Shown here: one piece after another, positions 8,851-17,870 of the stretch
How the letters are laid out: each line of letters starts with the position of its first letter
How positions within the stretch are numbered: position 1 is the first letter of the stretch
Source: Annona cherimola
Taxonomy: Eukaryota; Streptophyta; Magnoliopsida; Magnoliales; Annonaceae
Assembly: GCA_030490835.1 (NCBI GenBank)
Contig: CM059971.1
Location: forward strand, 39,170,012 to 39,234,011
Length of the DNA stretch: 64,000 nt
Direction of reading: 5' to 3'
Program-made: the position numbers and the translations under genes
Notes under the pieces: model-generated
Told to the model about the DNA's origin: nothing
What the model saw: only the letters and a program-made list of their open reading frames with translations
Database searches by the model: none

Positions 8851-10293
8851 ATGGCACCAAAGAAAGCCGTATCAAAACCATACCCCAAACGGGCTCCCAC
8901 ACAAACAGAAGAAGATATTCCTAAGAGAGCTAGGACACCTGCCAAAAGAGCAAGGGAGGAACCATCGACTTCAACGGGCAGAAGAGTTCGATTCCAAACC
9001 ACTACCCAATCAACCGATCGAGCTCCAAGGTCTGAAAGCCAACCTGAAAGCTCATATTCATCAATAATTCCGATCAAGAAGGGGCAAGTCTTGAAAATGC
9101 CCACAACTTACTTCAAGACCGAGCTGCAACATAGTTGTTTTTACAAACACTTCTATGAGCGAAAGGTATTCATTCCTAAAATCATAGACTTCAAATTTCT
9201 GAGCGACTATGAGTTCGATATAGAAGAACTGCTAGACTTCCAAGGTTGGACACAACTGTTCAAATCCGACGAAAGGATCTATCCTAATCTCACAAGACTC
9301 TTCTATTATCTATGGGATGACACCAAGTTTTGCTCCTACGTCAAAGGTAGCGAGATGTATCTGGGTTCTATCGATAACCCAGATCAAGATGTAGCTTTAA
9401 TGAGAATAGGGAGCATTCTTCAAGTACCCTATGAAGAAGACCAACTTCCTAATGATCTAACGATGGACAAGATTTACAATGAGCTGACAAAGAGCAACAA
9501 GTACCATGCGAGCACCAAATTCCTGCATTACATGGATCTTCCTCCCAGACTCAGGGTCATCCGTCTGCTAATCGCCCATTGTATCTTGCCAAAAGGAGGC
9601 GGAAGAAATCAACTCAATCCACAGGAAGCAATGATCTTATGGAAACTAGTCAATAAGGTAAAGATCAGTCTTCCTAGACTCTTCCTAGAAGCCTTGGCAA
9701 ATAAAAAGGACAACCCACTAGGCGTGCTACCCTACGGTTCCTGGATCACTAAGATCCTTGAACGATTTGAGGTTGATATAGATGGGGAACCATTTGAAGT
9801 TCCCAAGACAACAAACGCCATCAACAAGGCTTTGCTCCAACGCATGAAGATCAATCTGGAGCAGTTTAGGGATGATCGAATTAGGGAGAAGCTAGGCGAG
9901 CCAGTCCGAGAACCAGAGGACGACGCACAAGCTGAGGGGGAGCAACCTCCAGAGGCATCGCCTGCACCACACGCATCTCCTGCATCGCACGGATCCTATA
10001 CACATCACGGATCTGTTGCACCCGATAGAGCGCCTCCTACCTCCTCACAAGAGGCGACGCTCCAGGGCATAAAAGCAGACATCTCGGCTCTACGGGAAGA
10101 AATGGGTTACCAAGAAGATCGACTGACGAGTCTTGTGACCGAGGTGTTGACGGCGATCAATGACATGCATTCCCAACAGGATCGAATCGATCGGGAATTG
10201 CGTACCATCCGATATCATCTCGCCTCAGGCCGTCACAAGAAGCGACCCATGCCTGAACTTGATCCCTTCGAATCGGGTTCAGTTCATCGCTAG
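8851..10293 (+). CDS. ORF3 of element B: plant-transposon-protein-like, nuclear-targeting coiled-coil protein
   Basis: Intact 480-residue frame. Function unknown. The N-terminus is basic with a bipartite nuclear-localisation-like stretch (KRARTPAKRARE, about residues 25-38) followed by a Ser/Thr-rich tail. The core, about residues 75-345, resembles the uncharacterised 'putative plant transposon protein' domain (PF20167-like) in its pattern: a RLFYYLW segment, RLLIAHCI, PQEAMILWKL and LPYGSWITKI. A Pro/Ala/His linker follows (about 345-400), then a coiled coil (about 400-455). No signal peptide or membrane helix is evident, so this is not a classical envelope protein although it sits where SIRE elements carry an env-like ORF. 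The F copy aligns over its whole length, so the ORF moves with the element. Family assignment is from memory of motifs and needs a profile search. Confidence 0.8.
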   Translation: MAPKKAVSKPYPKRAPTQTEEDIPKRARTPAKRAREEPSTSTGRRVRFQTTTQSTDRAPRSESQPESSYSSIIPIKKGQVLKMPTTYFKTELQHSCFYKHFYERKVFIPKIIDFKFLSDYEFDIEELLDFQGWTQLFKSDERIYPNLTRLFYYLWDDTKFCSYVKGSEMYLGSIDNPDQDVALMRIGSILQVPYEEDQLPNDLTMDKIYNELTKSNKYHASTKFLHYMDLPPRLRVIRLLIAHCILPKGGGRNQLNPQEAMILWKLVNKVKISLPRLFLEALANKKDNPLGVLPYGSWITKILERFEVDIDGEPFEVPKTTNAINKALLQRMKINLEQFRDDRIREKLGEPVREPEDDAQAEGEQPPEASPAPHASPASHGSYTHHGSVAPDRAPPTSSQEATLQGIKADISALREEMGYQEDRLTSLVTEVLTAINDMHSQQDRIDRELRTIRYHLASGRHKKRPMPELDPFESGSVHR

Positions 10294-10679
10294 CCTTCTC
10301 CCGCACCCGTTTCCTCCTTCTACTCATCCGCTCATGTCCGTCCCATCAAACAAACTCAGTCTGTCTATCCCATTTCCCAATTTCAATTCACCAAGTCTTT
10401 GGTAATTGAATCATTTTTGATAGATTGACAAAGGGGGAGATATAATAGAAATTGAGTAGAATTTTTGGGTTGGGTAGTTTGTATTTAGGAGTTTCATTCC
10501 TTTTAAAACATGAATGATATGAAACTTGCTTATGATTGAAATGTGCTTATATGAATTGAATGTTTGCTAAAAATCTATTTTGAAAGTTATGGAATGATTG
10601 CTTATACTCTGTTTTTCGAAGACTATTTAAATGCATCCATCTTGAAAGGTATAAGCTCAATTTAGTTTTGTCAATCATC
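10294..10679 (+). other. 3' untranslated internal region of B
   Basis: Non-coding sequence between the ORF3 stop and the 3' purine tract. It contains an additional purine tract near 10428-10440. Similar text is found in F (46061-46460). Confidence 0.7.
10428..10440 (+). other. Second, upstream polypurine tract in B
   Basis: ACAAAGGGGGAGA preceded by GATTG repeats the core of the terminal tract about 250 bp further upstream. F has the equivalent at 46347-46362 (minus) and G near 30371-30394 (minus). Conservation in three copies suggests a functional duplicate, such as an extra plus-strand priming site. Confidence 0.55.
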
Positions 10680-10693
10680 AAAAAGGGGGAGAT
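10680..10693 (+). other. Terminal polypurine tract of B
   Basis: AAAAAGGGGGAGAT immediately precedes the 3' LTR start TGTTGG at 10694. Confidence 0.9.
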
Positions 10694-12444
10694 TGTTGGA
10701 AACAATACTTCAAAACAAAGTAAAATTGACCAAAGATTAAGTTTTGATGATTAACAACAACTAACTTGAGTATATTTAAAGGACTAATGAGTTTGCCACT
10801 TGTTTTAAGGAACTTAAGTAGCCAAGTCGATCCCCAAGTCGACTTGGACTTCGACTTAGAGTGAAGTCGATCCCAAAGTCGACTTAACTATCGACTTGAG
10901 AAAGAACCTCAAAGGCAAAACCAACGTACAGGTGAAGTCGCATCCCAAGTCGACTCCACATGCGACTTGAGAAGACAAGTCGCAAACGAAGTCGACCTCG
11001 ATATCGACTTCAAACATGAAAAACTGTCCAGAGTTGAAAACGGGAGAAGAGCAAGTGAAGTCGCAGGCCAAGTCGACTCCACCTGCGACTTGGGTAGCCA
11101 AGTCGCAAACGAAGTCGACCTCGACATGGACTTCAGATGACAAAAACTGTCCAGAATCGAAGCTCAGAACACGAAGTGCCGAAGTCGCACCCCAAGTCGA
11201 CTCCACGTGCGACTTGAGGTGAAGTCGCAGCCGAAGTCGACTCCGACATCGACTTCGATCGGGCAGAGGCGATTGTTCAGAAGATAAGCTGGAATGCATA
11301 TTCAAGATGAAATCAAGTCATGAGTCCAATGCGAAGCAAGGAGCTTGAATCAATCATGCAAGGGTCAAGCTCTTCAAGTTTCACAAGATCCAAATGTTCA
11401 AGATTCAAGGATTTAAGGTTTGCAAATCTTGGATCTAATGAAAGCAAGACACCATGATCCAAAGGTTAACAAAAGTTGCAAAGGAATTAAAAGGCTTGAG
11501 AAAGACTAAGCAAAACAAAAGTTTCTAAGTTCCAAGTTCATGAAGCCAACTGTCGAGGTGAAGTCGCACCCGAAGTCGACTTCACCTGCGACTTGGGTCA
11601 AGTCGGAACCCAAGTCGACCCTGACTGAAACTTGAAGTTGCGACGGAGAAGCGAAGTCGCACCCGAAGTCGACTCCATATGCGACTTGGGCGAAGTCACA
11701 TCCGAAGTCGACTCCACATGCGACTTGGGTCGCAACGGTCGGAATTTATTCGAACGTTGGCGCATTAAATGCGCGCCACCTACCCTCTAACGTTCGGATT
11801 CCCTCCAAAATTATAAATAGCATTCATGGTGGACGAGGGAAGAAGCTGAAAAACATTAAGAGTGCATAACTACCATCTACAAGAGCTTTAAAGAGATCAA
11901 GCTAACTAAAGAGGAAGAACTTTGCTTCAAACTGCAAGAGCTCAACTACTGATCATACAAAGCCACTTCAACAAGTTCTTCTCTGCGCCAAACTGCTTCT
12001 ACACATCTGTAAAGTGTAGTTTTCTTATTGTTTCTGTTGTATGTGTTAAACTTGATTTAGTTTGAGGAACTAAGATCAAGTGTAAGCAAAGTAGTGTGTG
12101 ATTGGAGTGTGACTCATCACCTACTTGTGCTGTGTTTTGTTGATGCCACCTAGAGCTGGAATCTAGAAGAGAGCAGTGGCTCTAATTGTATTGAGAGAAT
12201 ACAATAGTGGAACCAAAGTCACAAGGAGTGTGAGCTTGGAAGAGTGGAGTAGGGAGGTTGCCCGAACCACTATAAAAATCCTGTGTGCTTGATTTATACT
12301 GCTGCTATTTACATTGCTTTCCATTTCGTTTCTCAATTAAGGGGACTGGATTAATCCGGGGATAAGCTTCTGTTTAAGATATAATTTTTGAATACCCAAT
12401 TCACCCCTCCCCTCTTGGGTTTTGCCATCAACTCGGGACCAACA
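10694..12444 (+). repeat. Element B 3' LTR
   Basis: 1,751 bp, nearly identical to 1643-3393. It ends CCAACA at 12444, followed by the target duplication TGATT. Palindrome arrays lie at 10825-11260 and 11560-11735, with TATAAATAG at 11812-11820. Confidence 0.95.
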
Positions 12445-12901
12445 TGATTATCATCAAAATCAAACTAAGCCATTACCAAACTTTTTAAAATTTAATCCAT
12501 ACCTGTAACCACTTCATCCTCTTGCTCCATTGACTCCATGCACATGTACCAGGTTTGTAGAAGTAACCTGTCGGTTAGCTGCTCCTATTAACCTTGGCTA
12601 TGCTTCTTTTCCACGTCTTTGCGACGTTGGTGCTTAGCCAATTCACACAATCACAATCATGTGATATTATTCATCATCATAAACATCACTACTATCATCA
12701 TCATGATAATCACATATCTAATCATCATAAAATCATGTATACCTCATTATATAATTCAATAATTATACTTAGGCTTTTTCATGCCTATTTACCAGTCCAT
12801 GTTCTGATACAATCTTCTGTGGTATCATACCTATCCTTTTATTATACTTTATTTTCTCCTTCCCATGCCTGTTTACCAATCCTTGCTCTGATACCAAGCT
12901 C
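12445..12901 (-). mobile_element. Element A internal region, 5' part, with primer binding site
   Basis: Internal sequence of A resumes here after B. On the minus strand the 5' LTR ends at 12902; five bases later TGGTATCAGAGC (12885-12896) is the initiator tRNA-Met primer site. A decayed second copy of the primer-site/LTR-end junction lies 84 bp further in (12801-12825), showing a local tandem duplication. No gag-like frame is present. The plus-strand frame 12594-12950 is His/Tyr-rich and low-complexity and is not credible. Confidence 0.75.
12885..12896 (-). other. Primer binding site of element A
   Basis: Minus-strand TGGTATCAGAGC, five bases inside the end of the 5' LTR. It fixes the orientation of A and the identity of 12902-16228 as a 5' LTR. 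Confidence 0.85.
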
Positions 12902-13291
12902 TGTGGTGTCCCAAACTGAGATGTCACTTCCTTACCTCAAGACCGTATAGATTGGTAAATGTGAATTAGGATTGTTGTCCTGATCACGCGGTGCGATTTT
13001 AATTGGAACTCATTCAAATTTTTTTCGTTTCTTCATTCATCATCATTTCATTTATAACATAAATAATGGTACACTTGTACATATCCTTTAAACCATTTCA
13101 ACATGCTGTTATACATCATAGGCCCTCTTGACGTAATCATGTCATTGTCATTCAAGACATTCATTCATTCATTCATTCCTTCATTAGTTCTCCTAGAACT
13201 TAGAACTTTAAATAAATACCTGAATACTTACATTCATATCATTCCACTCACCATGGCTAATCCTTATAGCTCACATGGTACTATCTCGTAC

Positions 13292-13341
13292 CTTTTCTCC
13301 ATTTCTTAGGTCCTCAACCGCTTGAGTCTCCCAGTACCTGT
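13292..13341 (-). other. Predicted leader exon 3 in LTR A
   Basis: Fifty nucleotides between an acceptor TTTTGTTTTCCAGACCTCAG (with CTCAC branch-like upstream) and a donor AAAAG|GTACGAG, read on the minus strand. Element copies E and J have an exon of exactly the same length with matching borders. Splicing is predicted, not shown. Confidence 0.45.
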
Positions 13342-13454
13342 CTGAGGTCTGGAAAACAAAATGTGAGTGATAAATCAGTAAGCAAGCAATTTGGGGCAAG
13401 AATTTCCTTGAAAATCATTTCTTAAAACATTTTTCTCATAAATCATTTTGGCCA

Positions 13455-13624
13455 GGGGACATTTTATGTCCCAAAACATCTTGACATAAACCATTTTTAG
13501 CAATGGACATTCTCATGTCCACGAAAAGACGTTTTTCCACATAAGTCATTTTAGCATTGGACGTTCATACGTCTTAAGACATTTTTCCACGTAAACCTTG
13601 TTGGAAACGGACGTTTATATGTCC
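13455..13624 (-). repeat. GGACAT/ATGTCC hairpin array in LTR A
   Basis: Four dyads at 13455-13471, 13504-13521, 13559-13573 and 13609-13624, spaced about 50 bp apart within similar flanking text. Arms differ (GGACAT/ATGTCC or GACGT/ACGTC) yet stay complementary. The array falls in predicted intron 2. Confidence 0.65.
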
Positions 13625-14238
13625 TAAAATGTTTTTCACATAAACACTTTGATAAACATTTCATAAACTTTGGATGTGCATATTCGTCATTTCCATTGAT
13701 GACGTTATCCTTCATGTGACGGTATGCTAGCACGGGGAACCCTCTTTTATGACATGATCCTTTCCATCCTTGGCACCAGACCTTCTGACTTGGCAACGTC
13801 AAGGGAGACTCCTTATCCACTTACTACCTCGACTAGCCTACTTGATTTCCATTCCATGCATGACTTTTAGTCACCCCGGCATTATATACCCCCTTACACA
13901 TGGAATTTATCATTCTCATGTAGAGAATTCTTTCCACCATCCCTCTTTAAACACCATTTGAATGAAACATTGTATAAATTCATGTTTCATCACATTTCAA
14001 GCATAATTGTGAAACCATAATCAATCATTTATTTCAATAGAAATAAACATTTCAATACACATATAAACAAGGAATGACCATCCTTAAATACCTTGTAATG
14101 AAAATTTTGTGGCTTTTCATTAAAGCCGTCATTTTCAAAACTTGTGCTTGCCCATTCGTTTAAACATGATCATAAACAATTTTATCACATATTATCACAT
14201 AGAAAGAAAATATCATTTTAGAAAGTTTGTTTGCTTAC

Positions 14239-14286
14239 CTGAGATTGTCATAATCCCTTTCCTTCCATACTCGTCTTTGCCTTTGC
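14239..14286 (-). other. Predicted leader exon 2 in LTR A
   Basis: Forty-eight nucleotides, purine-rich (begins GCAAAGGCAAAG), between acceptor TTTTTATTTATCTAG and donor CTCAG|GTAAGCAAAC on the minus strand. The same structure recurs in D, E, H, J, K and C. Purine-rich GA content resembles exonic splicing enhancers. Confidence 0.5.
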
Positions 14287-16228
14287 CTAGATAAATAAAA
14301 ATAATATTTCATTTATTTGCATCATCTTCAAATACTTATATTCCTTAGGTTTTCCAACCTTCATAAGTTCATCTAATTTAACCCACTTGTCCTTCAAGCC
14401 GGGTGTTCATATTTATCTCTTCATATACGTCCATTTTTCAACACATACTTATGTGTTTCTTAAACTTTTTCAAAACAGAAACTTGTATCTAATTCTAGCA
14501 TGATTAAACTCCTTAATTACCACTGCACTTAGGGTATTTTTATGGAATTTAAATCCACTAATTTCCAAAAAAGCAACTTTGGAACTCATTTTTCACCCGT
14601 TTGACACATAACCCTAAGCAAATTTATAAATCCAAATTTTCAGCAAATTATCCAACTTTTCTTAATCCAAATTTAGGATATTAACATATATATCAATTTT
14701 GATCATTTATACATAGGATTCATATTTCGTTTTGATTTTTTCTCCAATTATCCACATATGCTGAAATCAGGCGTACTGAAATCTCAAAATCTTGAATTAA
14801 TATCAAATCAAGCAGTTTTGATCTGAAATTTCTATAATACCTTAATAACTATATTAATTAACAAAAATAAATATTTCCAACTTGAAATATTTAATATTTC
14901 TATTTATTTTGGTATTTTGACTCTGCTAGACAGTAGAATCCATTTTCAGACAGCCTGAATCACGTTAATTATGGGGTATATTTATACAAATCAAAACCTA
15001 ATTTTTATTTTATTTTTGTGATCCTCAATATTTATTATATATCATGTAAAAGGTTTATCCAAAAATTCCTTTTATAAAAATTATTTAAAATCCTTTGGTG
15101 CAGCTGATCCTGCCACCCGTGCAACCCTGTTCAGGTTGATTTTCGCACATTTTTAATTTGCAACTGTCTTATTTTTTTAAGATAAAAATTTGGTAGTTCC
15201 TTAATCACCCCATAATAAGTATTCTCAAAACTTTTCATGCTAAAATACATCCATTTACTATTCCGTTCATATTTTAGTTTACAACATCATATAACTTCCA
15301 GATTTGAGGCATAAAATAAAGATTAACATATACTTATTTGATTAACTGATAATCCCACCATTGAGCACTTGAAATTCCCTTCTTTTCCTCTCCTCCTTTC
15401 TGGGTTTTACGTGCCCTAGCTACTTCCCTTGGAGAAAATCTCCATTTTTCTCTTATTTTCTCTCTCTTTCTCTCTCCTTCTCTCTCTCCTTCTCCCCTGC
15501 TGGAAATGGCAGCCATGCTCCCCCATTTCCTCCTTTTATTTTCTAGTTTTCTTGGTGCCCAAGTAACCCCATAGGCATTTTAGTAAATTCCATTTTCACT
15601 TTCCACAATTGTCCTTCTTTACTTAGCTCTTAAGTGACTGGTTACTTGCTCTCCAAGAAACTAAATTTCCATGATAATTAGCTTAATCCATTCCATTCAT
15701 CTCATAGATTTCATAATTTTATTCCATCATTTCAAATTTCTTCTCAAACCGACGTTTCTACGTCAAGTTATAACCACTTGAATATATCTTTTGGATTTGG
15801 GATAAAAATAATTAACTATCACCCTAATCCCATCATGATTCCCTTAATCCAATCCATTCATAAAATTGGGCCCATCGTCGTGAGCTTACCTTTCAAATTT
15901 CATCAAAATCCGCCTTGTAGGCGTCAAGTTATGAATTTTCTATCATTTTTTACCTTAATTCCATAATTACACTTTAATCTCCATAAATTAAATCACGATT
16001 ATTAACATGATTATTCATGACACATTTTAACCTTTCAATCCTCATTAAGCCCCTCGGGTCATACCGACTCACTTTGGGCTCCGGTGATTAAATTTTTAAT
16101 CACCATTCCTAATTAAACCATAATTCCAAAATATCATTAAATCATCCAAAATTTATTTAAATCACATATAAATCAAATATATATGTTCAATGCATCCCAT
16201 TGAGTCCTACTTGGGTTTGGGTATCACA

Positions 16229-16864
16229 ACAATTGGATTGATCTAAAGTTAGGGTTTAACTAACCCAGGGTTAGGGTAGGACTAACCTAAATTTTAGGAT
16301 TTATATTGTCCCAGGACTAGAGTTAAAAGAAACAAACTTGCATTATACATTCTACCATAAAACTTGAGTTTCTTATTTTAGTTGCAAGAGGGAAAGAAGA
16401 AAAATGGCTTAGAAATTTACTACTTGAAATTCTCATTTGCCTAACCCAGTACTTCTTATTTATTTACATTTTGAGAATGAAACAACTTTCTTAAGTGCGT
16501 ATAATAAAACTTATAATGGTAAGTTAAGACGTATTACATTGATGTACAACTATGTAAAATAGTTGCTCTGAGATGGAATGGTAGATTTTAACTTTGTGAG
16601 ATCAAATGAAAACTTCGCAAACCTGATTATAAAAATCCTTATCAGGAAAGTGGTATGAAAAATAGCAAGATGTATGAGACTTAAATCCGCACATAATAAG
16701 TTTTAATAATCAAAACTCGACTCTAAGCTTGTGACCAAGGTTTAGAGTTCAATAAGCAAAGTAAGTTATTTTCAAAAATTGCAAGCACTGGTTATATTTA
16801 TTTATTTATTTTGCACCTCTTAGGCAATGCTGGATTCTTATCATGATTTTATGAGGTTGAGTTT
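16229..16864. other. Unassigned AT-rich sequence between LTRs A and D
   Basis: About 640 bp with no credible gene, LTR end or repeat array. A few TTAGGG words near 16245-16280 are scattered, not a telomeric array. This may be the original target DNA or decayed repeat. Confidence 0.6.
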
Positions 16865-17862
16865 AGTGAAACACCAATTATTTTAAGCCTAATGAAGGAA
16901 CTTGGAATTTGTACAAGGAAGAACTTGGAAAATTCCAAGATATGGAGGGTTTAAGTTAACCCACATTGGCATGGGAGGTATTAAGTTTTGAGCCTTTTAA
17001 TGTAGATGAATGGGATTAAGGTAACCAAAAGCAAGGTGATTAAATTAATCACCATAGCTCAATAAGAGTCAATGTCACTAAAGAGACCCAATGAGGGTTA
17101 GAGAATGTGGATATGTTATGAATAATTATCCCATATGTTATGATTTATTTGATGGAGGTTATGATGATAATTATGAATTTAAGGTAATAAATGTTAGAAA
17201 ATTTATAACTTGACGCCCATAACGTAGATTGACGTGAAGTTTGAAAAGTAAGCACAAGTTGACGTGCTTTACCTTATGAATGGTATGGATTATGTTATTC
17301 ATGAATGGTTTATGATGATAATGATTTAATTTCATCAATTTCCATATGATATTTTCAAATGCTCATATCTTGATCTAGGATGATCATTTTGGGATGAAAT
17401 TTGTCATGAATGGTTAAAATGATATGGTGAATCTTATGGATGGGTTTTTCAACTCAATTAATGTTAAAGTTGATGAATTTATATCAAGTGGACACATGTC
17501 AACGTAGGGTGAAATGGGTAGATTTTTAATTTCAAAAAAATGCAAAAATGTATGGATATTGAGGCCCCCTTTGAACATGTGTCATCGTAGGATAGATTTA
17601 GGCAAAAGGGAAAATCAACCCATTTAATGTTGTAGGACCCACTTTTGAGGTGTCATGAGATAGGAATTTTGAGCATTTTGTGATTTTTAGAAAATGCAGA
17701 ATGCATGGATAATGATGATGATAATGTGGATGAAAATTGGACACATGTATGGAGGGGATGAATGGATACTTGGACGGTCCATAGTGTGACACCAAATCAA
17801 GGCCAATTTAATGCCTCTAACCATGGTTAAAATGGTGCAAACTAAGGGTAGATTTTATTCCT

Positions 17863-17870
17863 TATAAAAG
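17863..17870 (+). promoter_or_regulatory. TATA box of LTR D
   Basis: TATAAAAG about 1 kb into the LTR, followed by a purine-rich leader and a GTAAGTAT donor about 290 bp downstream, as in C. Confidence 0.6.

Larger units (their letters stand above)
1643..12444 (+). mobile_element. Element B: nearly complete SIRE-like Ty1/copia retrotransposon with extra ORF3
   Basis: A 10.8-kb element bounded by two 1,751-bp LTRs (TGTTGG...CCAACA) and a perfect 5-bp target duplication TGATT (1638-1642 and 12445-12449). Order: 5' LTR, primer site, gag, pol (protease, integrase, RT, RNase H), palindrome cluster, CT-rich leader, ORF3, two purine tracts, 3' LTR. Domain order INT before RT identifies Ty1/copia. 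The Gag N-terminus, LTR text and large size fit the SIRE/Maximus lineage. The two LTRs differ by eye at about 15 isolated sites plus one small cluster near 3290/12335, roughly 1%, so the insertion is recent relative to A. Lesions are few: a 7-nt deletion in gag and one TGA in pol. Confidence 0.95.
12902..16228 (-). mobile_element. Element A 5' LTR (3,327 bp), long-LTR Family 2
   Basis: On the minus strand it runs from TGTGATACCC (16228) to GGACACCACA (12902). From its start it carries: two U3 hairpin modules (arms CGCCT/AGGCG at 15911-15923 and GACGT/ACGTC at 15751-15764), a degenerate TATA-like AAATAAAAGG near 15525, a purine-rich exon-1-like stretch (CT on + near 15375-15505), a mutated donor (ATAAGT instead of GTAAGT near 15340), predicted exon 2 (14239-14286), an array of GGACAT...ATGTCC hairpins (13455-13645), and predicted exon 3 (13292-13341). 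Minus-strand frames such as 13551-13820 arise from the repeats. Confidence 0.88.

Noticed and set aside
8851..10293. ORF3 as a true retroviral-type envelope gene
   Set aside because: No signal peptide, transmembrane segment or cleavage site is visible; the basic N-terminus and coiled coil point to an intracellular protein.
12594..12950. 118-codon plus-strand frame with a His-rich segment
   Set aside because: Spans A's primer site and LTR end on the antisense strand; low complexity.
16238..16300. Telomere-like TTAGGG words
   Set aside because: Three scattered words without tandem organisation.
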